Shown: positions 46,360-55,442 of the stretch, in pieces
How positions within the stretch are numbered: position 1 is the first letter of the stretch
How the letters are laid out: every line of letters begins with the position of its first letter
The notes under the pieces: generated by a model
Database searches by the model: none
What the model was told of the DNA's origin: nothing
Seen by the model: the letters and a program-made list of their open reading frames with translations, nothing else
Assembly (NCBI GenBank): GCA_052139675.1
Contig: JBKQWE010000124.1
Span: forward strand, 1 to 63,737
Direction: 5' to 3'
Length of the DNA: 63,737 nt
Origin: JBEKCB01 sp052139675
GTDB lineage: Bacteria > Planctomycetota > Brocadiia > CAIUPP01
Made by a program: the position numbers and the translations under genes

Positions 46360-46746
46360 TCAGCTTGCGGGACGCACGATGGGGAATGCGTCTTTGTAAT
46401 GCCGGATTTCCGGCGCGCCGCCGGGCGGCAGGAGCACGGCAACCACGTCGAACCGGAGCGTGTGCCCGTGCAGGCGGTTCCGGTCCGCGAACTCGCTCGC
46501 GGCAAGGCAGATGCTGCGCCTCTTTCCGGAGGTGACGGCTTCCTGGGGCGCGCCCCAATCGCCCGAGGCGCGCAACTTCACTTCGACGAAGACGACCTCA
46601 TCGCCGTCGCGCACGATGAGGTCAATCTCTCCGAGCCGGGAATGCCAGTTCCGGCGCAGGACCTTGCAGCCCAGCTTGCGGAGGAATTCCTCCGCAAGCC
46701 GTTCGCCCTGCTCGCCTCGGACGCGCCCTGATTTCCCAGGCGCCAC
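46360..46746 (-). CDS. yraN: YraN/UPF0102 family putative endonuclease
   Basis: 128 residues. It has the Holliday-junction-resolvase-like nuclease core of the family: GEQGERLAEEFLRKLGCKVL, RLGEIDLIVRDGDEVVFVEVK (the E-x-D ... E-x-K catalytic pattern) and a later SAASEF-like helix. The biochemical role is not established. The start is GTG at 46744-46746 with GAAGGAG about seven bases upstream. It is directly downstream of rplS (three-base gap), the last gene of the ffh-rpsP-trmD-rplS series; this neighbourhood is common for yraN. Confidence 0.9.
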   Translation of the reverse strand: MAPGKSGRVRGEQGERLAEEFLRKLGCKVLRRNWHSRLGEIDLIVRDGDEVVFVEVKLRASGDWGAPQEAVTSGKRRSICLAASEFADRNRLHGHTLRFDVVAVLLPPGGAPEIRHYKDAFPIVRPAS

Positions 46747-46749
46747 CGA

Positions 46750-47190
46750 TCACTCCTTCGCAGGAGCTTTTGCCTCGGGCGCTTTCTCGCCGCCGGCCTG
46801 CGGCTCGACGACCGGCTGGCTCTCGGACCCGGCCACCTCGTGCACGGTGCGGCCCTTGATGCGCGTGGCCTTGCCCACGCGGCGGCGCAGGTAGTAGAGC
46901 TTGGCGCGCCGGACTTCGCCCTTGTGGCGGACGCGCACTTCGGTGAGCAGGGGACTGTGGAGCGGGAATGTCCTCTCGACGCCCTCGCCCTGCACGAGGC
47001 GGCGGACTTTCAAGGTCTCGCGCACACCAGTGCCCTGGCGGCCGATGACGGTGCCGATGAACACGGAGATGCGTTCCTTGTCGCCTTCCTTGACCTTCGT
47101 GCGCACTTCCACGGTGTCGCCGATATCGAACTCGGGGACCACGCTCTTCAACTGCGCTTTTTCGAGCTCCTGCACGATGGGGTTCGTCAT
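46750..47190 (-). CDS. rplS: 50S ribosomal protein L19
   Basis: 146 residues. The core (MTNPIVQELEKAQLK, PEFDIGDTVEVRTKVKEGDK, RISVFIGTVIGRQGTGVRET, TFPLHSPLL, VRRAKLYYLR) is clearly L19. The last ~30 residues are an added Glu/Ala/Pro/Lys tail. It bridges the subunits in the ribosome. The ATG at 47188-47190 follows CGGAG; the upstream extension to 47352 overlaps trmD in another frame and is rejected. It follows trmD on the same strand with a 74-base gap. Confidence 0.95.
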   Translation of the reverse strand: MTNPIVQELEKAQLKSVVPEFDIGDTVEVRTKVKEGDKERISVFIGTVIGRQGTGVRETLKVRRLVQGEGVERTFPLHSPLLTEVRVRHKGEVRRAKLYYLRRRVGKATRIKGRTVHEVAGSESQPVVEPQAGGEKAPEAKAPAKE

Positions 47191-47264
47191 AGCCTCACTC
47201 CGACCCAAAAACGAGAAATGGAAAACGACCCTGACAGGCACTTTATCCACTCGATTCCGTCGCG

Positions 47265-47966
47265 TCACGCCGACGGACCGGCGGCCCCTCGCTTCATCAG
47301 GAGACCGGGCTTCCTCTGCGCCGTGCGAAGCCGGGCCTGCGCCGCGCGCCACTCCGCAATGCTGCCGTGATCGCCGGAGAGCAGCACCTCGGGCACCTTC
47401 ATGCCGCGGAACTCCGGCGGCCGCGTATACTGAGGATACCCGAGCACGCCCTGCGCGAACGAGTCGCGGCGGCTCGATTCCTCGTCGCCGAGCACTCCCG
47501 GGATCAGCCGGACCGCGGCATCCACAATGGCCATGGCGGCCAGCTCGCCACCGGTCAGCACGTAATCGCCGATGGAGATCTCGTCCGCCTCGAGCCCGAT
47601 CGGGATCCGCTCGTCATATCCCTCGTAATGGCCGCAGACGATGAGCAGGCACGGCTCGGCGGCCAGTTCCACGGCCACGTCATTCGTCAGCAGGCGGCCC
47701 TGCGGCGAGGTCAGTATCCGGTGCGCCCGGCCCGCCTCGCGTTCGATTTCCTCGACGGCCTGGAACACCGGGCCGCAGGTCATCACCATGCCGGGTCCGC
47801 CGCCGTACGGACGGTCGTCCACGTTTCTGCGCGAGCCCGCGCCGAACGGCCTGAGATCGTGGACGTGGCACTCCACGATCCGCTTCTCCTGGGCGATCCG
47901 CAGGATGCTCTCGCTCAGCACCGGCGGGAACATCGCCGGGAAGAGCGTCAAAATATCCACGCGCAT
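47265..47966 (-). CDS. trmD: tRNA (guanine37-N1)-methyltransferase
   Basis: 233 residues, normal length. MRVDILTLFPAMFPPVLSES, DDRPYGGGPGMVM, LLIVCGHYEGYDERI, ISIGDYVLTGGELAAMAIVD and QYTRPPEFRG are the SPOUT-fold knot and substrate motifs of TrmD. It uses SAM to methylate G37 of tRNA and so prevents +1 frameshifting. In the usual rpsP-rimM-trmD-rplS order rimM should lie upstream; here only 43 bases separate trmD from rpsP, so rimM is absent from this place. Confidence 0.96.
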   Translation of the reverse strand: MRVDILTLFPAMFPPVLSESILRIAQEKRIVECHVHDLRPFGAGSRRNVDDRPYGGGPGMVMTCGPVFQAVEEIEREAGRAHRILTSPQGRLLTNDVAVELAAEPCLLIVCGHYEGYDERIPIGLEADEISIGDYVLTGGELAAMAIVDAAVRLIPGVLGDEESSRRDSFAQGVLGYPQYTRPPEFRGMKVPEVLLSGDHGSIAEWRAAQARLRTAQRKPGLLMKRGAAGPSA

Positions 47967-48009
47967 GGCGTCCCGTCCTCGGTCATCGCGAAGCGGTCGG
48001 CGGCCATCG

Positions 48010-48264
48010 TCAGGCCTTCTTGATCCCTGCCCGCTTCAGCATGCCGGCGACCGTGTCCGTCGGCTGCGCGCCGACGCCGAGCCAGTACTGGACGCGGTCG
48101 CGGTCAATCGCCACCTGCTTTTCCTTGTCGGCGGCGCGCGGGTCGTAGTGGCCGAGGACTTCGAGTTCCTTGCCGTCGCGCTTCGCGTGCGCATCCGTCG
48201 CCACGATCCGGTACGACGGACGATTCTTGCGGCCCGTTTTCTTCAAACGAATCTTGACTGCCAC
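48010..48264 (-). CDS. rpsP: 30S ribosomal protein S16
   Basis: 84 residues. VKIRLKKTGRKNRPSYRIVA, DGKELEVLGHYDPRA and YWLGVGAQPTDTVAGMLKRAG are the standard S16 pattern. The start is GTG at 48262-48264 behind AAAGGAGGA, an almost perfect site. The AT-rich stretch AACGTTTAAA immediately before the site recurs upstream of other ribosomal-protein genes in the window. It lies 17 bases downstream of ffh. Confidence 0.96.
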   Translation of the reverse strand: MAVKIRLKKTGRKNRPSYRIVATDAHAKRDGKELEVLGHYDPRAADKEKQVAIDRDRVQYWLGVGAQPTDTVAGMLKRAGIKKA

Positions 48265-48281
48265 GTGTCCTCCTTTAAACG

Positions 48282-49649
48282 TTAGTGACCTGGCATGGGC
48301 GGGCGGGGCCCGAGACGCGGACCTCTGGAGCCCGCCATCGGCGGAAGCCCGAACCCTTTCTGCCCCTTGCCGCCCTCTCCGAAACGCCTCATCAGCTTCA
48401 GCATCTGGCGGAACTGCTTCAGCAGGTGGTTGATCTCCTGTGAGTTGCTCCCGCTCCCGGCGGCGATCCGGCGGCGCCGCGAGCTGTCCACGATGTCCGG
48501 GTTGTTGCGCTCTTCCGGGGTCATGGAGCGAATGATCGCCTCGACCCTCGCCACCTCCCCCTCGGCCGAGGAGAAATCCATGCCGCCCATCCCGGGCAGA
48601 AGCCCGAGCATGTCCTGGATGTTCCCCATTTTCTTGATCTGCTGGAGCTGCTGCAGGAAATCCTCGAGCGAGAGGGTCCGCTTGCGAAGTTTCTCCTGCA
48701 GCGCCTGGGCGCGCTTCACGTCCACTTCGGCCTGGACCTTTTCGACCAGCGTCACGATGTCGCCCATGCCGAGGATGCGCGAGGCCATGCGGTCCGGGTG
48801 GAACTCTTCGAGAGTGTCGAGCTTTTCGCCGACGCCGATGAACTTGACCGGCTTTCCGGTGACCGCCTTGATACTGAGCGCCGCGCCGCCGCGCGCATCG
48901 CCGTCGAGCTTGGTCAGGATCACGCCGTCAATTTCGAGCTGGGCGTTGAACTCGTTGGCGCTGTTGACCGCGTCCTGGCCGGTCATCGCGTCGCACACCA
49001 GGAAAATCTGCTGCGGCTTCGCGCGGGTCTTGATCTCGAGCAGTTCCGCCATCAGCTCTTCGTCAATGTGGAGCCGGCCGGCGGTGTCGAGGATCACGGT
49101 GTCGCAGTTCGCCTGGCGCGCGGCTTCGAGCGAGCGTTCGCAGATGCGGGGCGGGCGGCCGCCGTCCTCGGAATAGACCGGCATGTGGAGTTCCTGGCCG
49201 AGCACGCGCAACTGCTGCACGGCGGCGGGGCGCTGCACGTCCGCCGCGACGAGCATCGGCGAGTGGCCGCGCTGCTGCAGGTAGCGCCCGAGCTTGGCGG
49301 CTGTCGTCGTCTTGCCCGACCCCTGGAGGCCGGCGAGCATGATGACGGTCGGCGGATGTTCCGCGAAGCGGATCGCGTGGTCCACCGGGCCCATGAGTCC
49401 GACCAGTTCGTCATGCACGATCTTGACGATCTGCTGTCCGGGGGCGACGCTGCGGAGGACTTCCTGGCCGAGCGCGCGTTCGATGCAGGTGTTCGAGAAG
49501 TCTTTGACGACTTTGTAGCTGACATCGGCTTCGAGCAGGGCCGTGCGGATTTCGCGCATGGCGTCGCGGGTGTTCGCCTCGCTGATGACGGCGGTGCCGC
49601 GCAGTTTTCTGAAGACGCTATTCAAGTTTTCCGTGAGCGATTCAAACAT
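48282..49649 (-). CDS. ffh: Signal recognition particle protein Ffh
   Basis: 455 residues. N and G domains: NTRDAMREIRTALLEADVSY, the P-loop GLQGSGKTTTAAKLG, DTAGRLHID, and TKLDGDARGGAALS. The M domain binds SRP RNA and signal peptides: MGNIQDMLGLLPGMGG, MTPEERNNPDIVDSSRRRRIAAGSG. The Gly/Pro-rich C-terminus (GSRGPRLGPRPPMPGH) is a short added tail. It targets membrane proteins to SecYEG. The ATG at 49647-49649 is set by homology; the site is weak. A TATAAT promoter lies about 40 bases upstream. The SRP RNA gene was not found in this window. Confidence 0.96.
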   Translation of the reverse strand: MFESLTENLNSVFRKLRGTAVISEANTRDAMREIRTALLEADVSYKVVKDFSNTCIERALGQEVLRSVAPGQQIVKIVHDELVGLMGPVDHAIRFAEHPPTVIMLAGLQGSGKTTTAAKLGRYLQQRGHSPMLVAADVQRPAAVQQLRVLGQELHMPVYSEDGGRPPRICERSLEAARQANCDTVILDTAGRLHIDEELMAELLEIKTRAKPQQIFLVCDAMTGQDAVNSANEFNAQLEIDGVILTKLDGDARGGAALSIKAVTGKPVKFIGVGEKLDTLEEFHPDRMASRILGMGDIVTLVEKVQAEVDVKRAQALQEKLRKRTLSLEDFLQQLQQIKKMGNIQDMLGLLPGMGGMDFSSAEGEVARVEAIIRSMTPEERNNPDIVDSSRRRRIAAGSGSNSQEINHLLKQFRQMLKLMRRFGEGGKGQKGFGLPPMAGSRGPRLGPRPPMPGH

Positions 49650-49685
49650 GCCGCTGCTCTCGAAGGGGATCGGCGAAAACATCTT

Positions 49686-49713
49686 ATTATATCTTTCCGC
49701 CCGCGATTATCAA
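49686..49713 (-). promoter_or_regulatory. Promoter of the ffh-rpsP-trmD-rplS-yraN operon
   Basis: On the minus strand, TTGATA (49708-49713), 16-base spacer, perfect TATAAT (49686-49691). Divergent from the tRNA-Arg promoter 12 bases away. Confidence 0.75.
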
Positions 49714-49724
49714 GTCAGAAGGGC

Positions 49725-49753
49725 TTGAATCGGCGAAACATGTGTGATAAGAT
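49725..49753 (+). promoter_or_regulatory. Promoter of tRNA-Arg
   Basis: TTGAAT (49725-49730), 17-base spacer, TAAGAT (49748-49753), about 40 bases before the tRNA 5' end. Confidence 0.6.
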
Positions 49754-49793
49754 AACTGCGCTGTAGACCTGGCGCGCGAGGATGTGACCAGAC

Positions 49794-49870
49794 GCCCCCC
49801 TAGCTCAATTGAATAGAGCGTCGGCCTCCGGAGCCGAAGGTTGCAGGTTTGAGCCCTGCGGGGGGTGCCA
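49794..49870 (+). tRNA. tRNA-Arg (anticodon CCG)
   Basis: Acceptor GCCCCCC pairs with GGGGGGT (first pair G-U), D arm TAGCTCAATTGAATAGAGC, anticodon stem TCGGC/GCCGA with loop CTCCGGA, T arm GCAGG-TTTGAGC-CCTGC, encoded CCA. It stands alone under its own promoter, 173 bases before the next tRNA. Confidence 0.93.
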
Positions 49871-49983
49871 GATGCACGCACTCCCTTCCAGGTGACTTCC
49901 CTAGTGCAGACAAGTGGCTGCAGATCCCGGACGTTGTCGCGGACAGCGTCGGGGCGGGGGAGTCTTATTCCTGAAATCCAGGG

Positions 49984-50011
49984 TTGCAAGTCGCGGCCGT
50001 TTTGGTATAAT
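49984..50011 (+). promoter_or_regulatory. Strong promoter of the tRNA Thr-Tyr-Gly-Thr-tuf cluster
   Basis: TTGCAA (49984-49989), 16-base spacer, perfect TATAAT (50006-50011). Start near 50018, about 26 bases before tRNA-Thr. It probably drives the tRNAs, tuf and, by read-through, rpmG-secE-nusG and beyond. Confidence 0.75.
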
Positions 50012-50043
50012 ACCTTTTCCGATGTGTCTGCGCCGATGATGTT

Positions 50044-50118
50044 GCTAGCGTAGCTCAATGGCAGAGCGGCGGTTTTGTAAACCGCAGGTTGTGGGTCCAA
50101 TTCCCACCGCTAGCTCCA
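50044..50118 (+). tRNA. tRNA-Thr (anticodon TGT)
   Basis: Acceptor GCTAGCG/CGCTAGC, anticodon stem GCGGT/ACCGC with loop TTTGTAA, T arm GTGGG-TCCAATT-CCCAC, encoded CCA. Confidence 0.95.
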
Positions 50119-50127
50119 GAAGACGCC

Positions 50128-50213
50128 GGGGAGATACCCAAGCGGCCAAAGGGGACAGACTGTAAATCTGTTGGCACTGTCCTTCGCAGGTTCGAATCCT
50201 GCTCTCCCCACCA
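50128..50213 (+). tRNA. tRNA-Tyr (anticodon GTA)
   Basis: Class II tRNA with a long variable arm. Acceptor GGGGAGA/TCTCCCC, anticodon stem CAGA/TCTG with loop CTGTAAA, T arm GCAGG-TTCGAAT-CCTGC, encoded CCA. Confidence 0.95.
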
Positions 50214-50216
50214 TTG

Positions 50217-50290
50217 GCGGGCGTAGCTCAATGGCAGAGCTCCAGCCTTCCAAGCTGGCTGTGTGGGTTCGATTCCCATCGCCCGCTCCA
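50217..50290 (+). tRNA. tRNA-Gly (anticodon TCC)
   Basis: Acceptor GCGGGCG/CGCCCGC, anticodon stem CCAGC/GCTGG with loop CTTCCAA, T arm GTGGG-TTCGATT-CCCAT, encoded CCA. Confidence 0.95.
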
Positions 50291-50331
50291 TCTTGGGGAA
50301 GCGACGGCCTGCTGACGGCTGAGTGAAGGGC

Positions 50332-50406
<75 letters not shown>

Positions 50407-50481
50407 CGCAATGCGACGTGCTGAGTCCGGTGCTCCGAAGGGGCATACCGGAGTGGTATAGACCAGGATAGGAGAAAGACA

Positions 50482-51684
<1,203 letters not shown>

Positions 51685-51712
51685 TCGAAAACGTTTATCG
51701 GAAGGTTCCGCG

Positions 51713-51862
51713 ATGCGCGAGTTCATGAGCCTCGAATGCACGGTGTGCGGGAACCGCAACTACCGCACCAGCCGCGAGACGCGGGCCGGCAAGAAACTCG
51801 AGCTGAAGAAGTATTGCAAGCACGACCGGAAGCGGACTGTCCACGTCGAGAAGAAGAAGTAA
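51713..51862 (+). CDS. rpmG: 50S ribosomal protein L33
   Basis: 49 residues: MREFMSLECTVCGNRNYRTS followed by a basic stretch ending VHVEKKK. It is the cysteine-containing type, with CTVC near the N-terminus and a later single KYCKHD Cys; the fourth zinc-ligand position is not Cys, so zinc binding is doubtful. GGAAGG precedes the ATG at 51713, and AAAACGTTTA lies just before that site. It lies 28 bases after tuf and 55 bases before tRNA-Trp; tuf-rpmG-trnW-secE-nusG is a widespread order. Confidence 0.95.
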   Translation: MREFMSLECTVCGNRNYRTSRETRAGKKLELKKYCKHDRKRTVHVEKKK

Positions 51863-51917
51863 TTTCTTCCGCCGGGCGCGGCCGCGCGGGCGAACGCCGA
51901 GCCGCGTTGGATGGGCA

Positions 51918-51993
51918 GGCCAGTAGCTCAATTGGCAGAGCATCCGTCTCCAAAGCGGAATGTTGGGGGTTCGATTCCCTCCTGGCCTGCCAA
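51918..51993 (+). tRNA. tRNA-Trp (anticodon CCA)
   Basis: Acceptor AGGCCAG/CTGGCCT, anticodon stem TCCGT/GCGGA with loop CTCCAAA, T loop TTCGATT, encoded CCA. It sits between rpmG and secE, its usual place. Confidence 0.95.
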
Positions 51994-52054
51994 TAATCGA
52001 ACGGCCCGCGGCGGGAGCCGCGCCGGTTCAGCTTGAAGAGGCAACGGAGACACG

Positions 52055-52462
52055 GTGTTTGAGATTTACAAAAAAGGCCAAGGCACCACCGCGCGCTGGA
52101 TCGCGGCCGCCAGCATGGGCGCCCTGGCGGCGTTCGGCACGTACGAGCTGTACGATTACCTCAGCGCCGGCGGCGGCAGCTTCCACGTCGGGACCGTCGA
52201 GGTGGCCTACAGCTTGCTGGTCAGCATCCTGGTGGTTCTGGGAGCGGCGGTCCTGATCTTTTGGCTGGTGAATCTTCCGAAGTTCGTGGACTACCTGATC
52301 ATGAGCGAGATCGAGCTTCGCAAGGTTTCCTGGCCGACGCGCGAGGAACTCAAGCGACAGACGATGGTGGTCATTATCGCGTTGATCGCATTTTCACTGG
52401 TGCTGTGGATCGCGGACCTGATTTTCACGACCGGCATCCTGCACCTGTACAAGACGAAGTAG
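52055..52462 (+). CDS. secE: Preprotein translocase subunit SecE, three-helix form
   Basis: 135 residues. The conserved SecE part is near the end: SEIELRKVSWPTREELKRQT followed by the membrane helix VVIIALIAFSLVLWIADLIF. Two extra hydrophobic segments (~17-36 and ~48-72) precede it, giving a three-helix SecE like that of E. coli, not the single-helix form. It clamps SecY in the translocon. The start is GTG at 52055 with GGAGACAC directly upstream. It is followed by nusG after 29 bases. Confidence 0.95.
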   Translation: MFEIYKKGQGTTARWIAAASMGALAAFGTYELYDYLSAGGGSFHVGTVEVAYSLLVSILVVLGAAVLIFWLVNLPKFVDYLIMSEIELRKVSWPTREELKRQTMVVIIALIAFSLVLWIADLIFTTGILHLYKTK

Positions 52463-52491
52463 ACAGGGGCTTTTCGGAGAGACTTCCCCTC

Positions 52492-53040
52492 ATGTCCAAG
52501 AACTGGTACGTCGTGCGCGTCCAGAGCGGCAAGGAAGACCAGGTGCGCGAAGCGCTCGAGCGCCGCGTCCGCGCGGATGCGCTCCAGACGACCGTTTGCC
52601 GCATCGTGGTGCCCAGCGAACGGATCTCCGAAATCCGCGGCGGGCAGAAGCGCGTCCGCGAGCGCAAGATCTATCCCGGTTACATCATGATCGAGATCGA
52701 GACCGGCGAGGTGGTGGACATTCCGCAGACCGCCTGGTTCACCATCCGCGAAACGCCGGGGATCGGCGATTTCCTCAGCGACGGGAACCGCCCGATCTCC
52801 ATGGGCAAGCGCGACGTCGAGAAGATCCTCGGCGAAGTCGAGCATCGCGAAGAGGCGCCCAAAATCAAGATCGGCTTCTCCGGCGGCGAAGCGGTCCGGA
52901 TCAAAGAAGGCCCGTTCGAGAACTTCGAAGGCACCGTCGAGGAAGTCTCGCCGGCCAAGGGCACCGTCAAGGTCATCGTCACGATCTTCGGGCGGCCCAC
53001 GCCGGTCGAACTCGAGTACTGGCAAGTGGAACGAGTGTAG
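52492..53040 (+). CDS. nusG: Transcription termination/antitermination factor NusG
   Basis: 182 residues. NGN domain: KNWYVVRVQSGKEDQVREAL, KIYPGYIMIEIE and TPGIGDFLSDGNRPISM. KOW domain: GEAVRIKEGPFENFEGTVEEV. It binds RNA polymerase and couples transcription to translation or Rho. The ATG at 52492 follows GGAGAGAC; the longer frame from 52261 overlaps secE and is rejected. Confidence 0.96.
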   Translation: MSKNWYVVRVQSGKEDQVREALERRVRADALQTTVCRIVVPSERISEIRGGQKRVRERKIYPGYIMIEIETGEVVDIPQTAWFTIRETPGIGDFLSDGNRPISMGKRDVEKILGEVEHREEAPKIKIGFSGGEAVRIKEGPFENFEGTVEEVSPAKGTVKVIVTIFGRPTPVELEYWQVERV

Positions 53041-53061
53041 GAGTTTCGTCGGAGTCAAGAC

Positions 53062-53487
53062 ATGGCCAGCAAACCGATCCTCACGAAGATCAAGATCCAG
53101 TGCGCCGGCGGCCAGGCGACGCCGGCCCCGCCGGTGGGCCCGGCCCTCGGCCAGCACGGCGTCAACATCGGCGAGTTCGTCCGCAAGTTCAACGAGCGCA
53201 CGCGCGACGCGGCGGGGATGACGATCCCCGTCGAGATCACCGTTTACCGCGACCACTCGTTCGACTTCATCACGAAGACGCCGCCGGCGGCGGTCCTCCT
53301 CAAGAAGGCCGCCGGGGTCGCGAAGGGATCCGGCACGCCGAACAAGGAAAAAGTGGGCAAGGTCACCCGCGCGCAAGTCCGCGAGATCGCCACGCTGAAG
53401 ATGAAAGACCTCAACGCAGCCGACGTGGCCGCCGCTGAACTCATCATCGCGGGCACCGCGCGCAGCATGGGTATCGAGATCGCCTAG
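53062..53487 (+). CDS. rplK: 50S ribosomal protein L11
   Basis: 141 residues, exact family length. IKIQCAGGQATPAPPVGPAL, GQHGVNIGEFVRKFNERT, TPPAAVLLKKAAGV and GTARSMGIEI are all diagnostic. It forms the GTPase-associated centre with 23S rRNA. A palindromic repeat begins within its stop codon (53486). Confidence 0.97.
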   Translation: MASKPILTKIKIQCAGGQATPAPPVGPALGQHGVNIGEFVRKFNERTRDAAGMTIPVEITVYRDHSFDFITKTPPAAVLLKKAAGVAKGSGTPNKEKVGKVTRAQVREIATLKMKDLNAADVAAAELIIAGTARSMGIEIA

Positions 53488-53530
53488 TGCTTCCCTGCGG
53501 AAATAGGCGTCCTATTTCCGCAAGGAAAAC
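53486..53530. repeat. Palindromic element, copy 2
   Basis: GGAAATAGG (53499-53507) and CCTATTTCC (53511-53519) flank a CGT loop, identical to copy 1 at 35066. Outer arms TTCC and GGAA differ from copy 1 but still pair. It lies in the 60-base rplK-rplA gap. Confidence 0.85.
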
Positions 53531-53547
53531 AGTAGTGGAGTAAGTTC

Positions 53548-54228
53548 ATGGCCCAAAACAGCAAACGATTTCGCGAAGCGCAGAAGAAGGTTGACCCCAG
53601 CAAGCGATACACCCTCGCGGAGGCCGTCGCCGTGCTCAAGACGTTTCCGCCGGCGAAGTTCGACGAGACCGTGGAGATCTCCATGCGCCTCGGCGTCGAC
53701 GTCAAGCAGCCCGACCAGATGCTCCGCGGCTCGGCGAGCCTGCCGAAGGGCCTGGGCCGGGAAAAGCGCGTCATCGCTTTCTGCGTCGGCGACGCGGCCG
53801 AGGCGGCCAAGGCGGCCGGCGCCGTCGAGGCGGGCGGCGAGGACCTCGTCAAGAAAGTCCAGGACGGCTGGACGGAGTTCGACATCGCCGTGGCCGCCCC
53901 GGACATGATGCGCATCGTCGGCAAGCTGGGCCGCATCCTCGGGCCGCAGGGCAAGATGCCCTCGCCCAAGGGCGGCACCGTGGCGGAGAACGTGCCCCAG
54001 GCGGTCAAGGAGTTCCGCGCCGGGCGCATGGAGTACCGGACCGACGCGACGGGCAATCTGCACGCGCCCGTCGGCAAGCTCAGTTTCTCGGAGGAGGACC
54101 TCCGGCAGAACGTCGAGTCCTTCATCGCGCATATTCAGGCCGCGAAACCGGCCAGCGTGAAGGGAGTTTTCATCGTGGGCGCGTATCTCTCCTCCACGAT
54201 GAGCCCGGCGATCCGCCTGGCGGTGTGA
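53548..54228 (+). CDS. rplA: 50S ribosomal protein L1
   Basis: 226 residues. KTFPPAKFDETVEISMRLGV, QMLRGSASLPKGLGREKRVI, LGRILGPQGKMPSPKGGTV and FRAGRMEYRTDATGNLHAPV are the standard L1 blocks. It forms the mobile L1 stalk and in many bacteria represses the rplKA mRNA. It is separated from rplK by palindromic element copy 2 and from rplJ by another stem (54247-54278). Confidence 0.97.
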   Translation: MAQNSKRFREAQKKVDPSKRYTLAEAVAVLKTFPPAKFDETVEISMRLGVDVKQPDQMLRGSASLPKGLGREKRVIAFCVGDAAEAAKAAGAVEAGGEDLVKKVQDGWTEFDIAVAAPDMMRIVGKLGRILGPQGKMPSPKGGTVAENVPQAVKEFRAGRMEYRTDATGNLHAPVGKLSFSEEDLRQNVESFIAHIQAAKPASVKGVFIVGAYLSSTMSPAIRLAV

Positions 54229-54246
54229 GAAGCGTGAACGTTGCCT

Positions 54247-54278
54247 GATCCGTGATGAACCGCACTTCATCACGCATC
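54247..54278. repeat. Stem-loop between rplA and rplJ
   Basis: Arms 54247-54259 and 54266-54278 (inner part CGTGATGAA with TTCATCACG) pair over 13 positions with one mismatch and a six-base loop. It fills the middle of the 80-base gap, where ribosomal-protein leader structures are expected. Confidence 0.7.
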
Positions 54279-54308
54279 CGTGTCACTTCAGACTGAGGGA
54301 GCGCGCAC

Positions 54309-54893
54309 ATGCCGAAAGAGATCAATCGCATGATCGCTGCCGAGATGGAGCAGCGGTTCCCCAAGGGAACGAACTACCTGGTGGTCGGCTTCGAGAGGCT
54401 GACCGGCCCCGAGACCGCGCAGTTCCGCAAGCTGCTGCGCGACAGCCGGATCCACATTGAGGTCGTCAAGAACTCCGTGGCCGCGCGAGTGCTCGAGGGC
54501 AGCGGAATCGGCGCCGGAAGCAAGTTCCTGCAGGGGCCCTGCGCGCTCGTCACCGGCCAGGTGGACCTGCCGGCGATCTGCAAGATCATGGTGGAGCAGT
54601 CGAAGAAACTCGAGAACCGGATCTCCATCCGCGGCGGCTACATGGACGGCGCCGCGTACGAGAAAGCCGGCATCGCCGTGCTGGCGAGCATTCCGCCGAT
54701 GGCGGTCCTGCGCGCCCAGATGGCCGGCAGCCTCCGCGCCCCGATCGCGCGCACCGCCGGCGCGTTCCAGAGCATTTTCCGGAGCCTCGCCTGCGCTCTC
54801 GAAGGCATCCGGAGTCAGAAGGAAGGGATGAGTCCGCCGCCCGGCCCGCAAGCGGCAGCTTCTGGACCCGTCCCCGGCGGAGCGGCCGCGTAG
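54309..54893 (+). CDS. rplJ: 50S ribosomal protein L10
   Basis: 194 residues. LVVGFERLTGPETAQFRKLL, NSVAARVLEGSGI, LQGPCALVTGQVDLPAICKI, and the C-terminal helix that binds L7/L12 dimers are present. The last ~20 residues are a Pro/Gly/Ala extension. GAGGGAG lies before the ATG. It anchors the L12 stalk together with rplL downstream (130-base gap). A CGGAGAA/TTCTCCG hairpin in that gap (about 54955-54978) may modulate read-through so that rplL is made in excess. Confidence 0.95.
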   Translation: MPKEINRMIAAEMEQRFPKGTNYLVVGFERLTGPETAQFRKLLRDSRIHIEVVKNSVAARVLEGSGIGAGSKFLQGPCALVTGQVDLPAICKIMVEQSKKLENRISIRGGYMDGAAYEKAGIAVLASIPPMAVLRAQMAGSLRAPIARTAGAFQSIFRSLACALEGIRSQKEGMSPPPGPQAAASGPVPGGAAA

Positions 54894-55023
54894 CCGCCTC
54901 GCTGTCGCGGGCCTGGTGTGGACGGTTGGGCCGCAAGGTCACTCGCTCACCCGGAGAAACGAATGCGGTTCTCCGTGATTTCGTGCGCGGGCGGCAAAGT
55001 TAAACGTTAAAAGGAGAGGACTC

Positions 55024-55431
55024 ATGGGCGAAGCAACTCAGACCGCCGCGTCGTTGTCCCCGAAGGTGCAGCAGGTGCTGGAGCTGGTTTCCGGCATGAC
55101 ACTGCTCGAATCCGCCGAGCTGGTCAAGGCGTTTGAGCAGAAGTTCGGCGTTTCCGCCGCGCCCGTTGCGGCCGCCGCCGCCGTTGCCGCGCCAGCCGCC
55201 GCTGCCGCCGCCGAAGAGAAGACCGACTTCGACGTCATCCTCGTCAACGCCGGCCCGAACAAGCTGCAGGCCATCAAGGTCGTCCGCGAGTTCACGACCC
55301 TCGGCCTCAAGGAAGCCAAGGCCCTCGTGGATACCGCCCCGAAGGCGGTCAAGGAAGCCGTGGGCAAGGACGAAGCTCAGAAGATCAAGGCCAAGCTCGA
55401 GGAAGTCGGTGCCAAGGTCGAACTGAAGTGA
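55024..55431 (+). CDS. rplL: 50S ribosomal protein L7/L12
   Basis: 135 residues. It has an N-terminal dimerisation helix (VQQVLELVSGMTLLESAELVKA), an Ala-rich hinge (AAAAAVAAPAAAAAA), and a C-terminal domain EKTDFDVILVNAGPNKLQAI ... GLKEAKALVDTAPKAVKEAV. It recruits translation factors. AAAAGGAGAGGA before the ATG is one of the strongest sites in the window, and is preceded by the AAACGTTAAA motif shared with other ribosomal-protein genes. Confidence 0.97.
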   Translation: MGEATQTAASLSPKVQQVLELVSGMTLLESAELVKAFEQKFGVSAAPVAAAAAVAAPAAAAAAEEKTDFDVILVNAGPNKLQAIKVVREFTTLGLKEAKALVDTAPKAVKEAVGKDEAQKIKAKLEEVGAKVELK

Positions 55432-55442
55432 GGAGGCGCACG

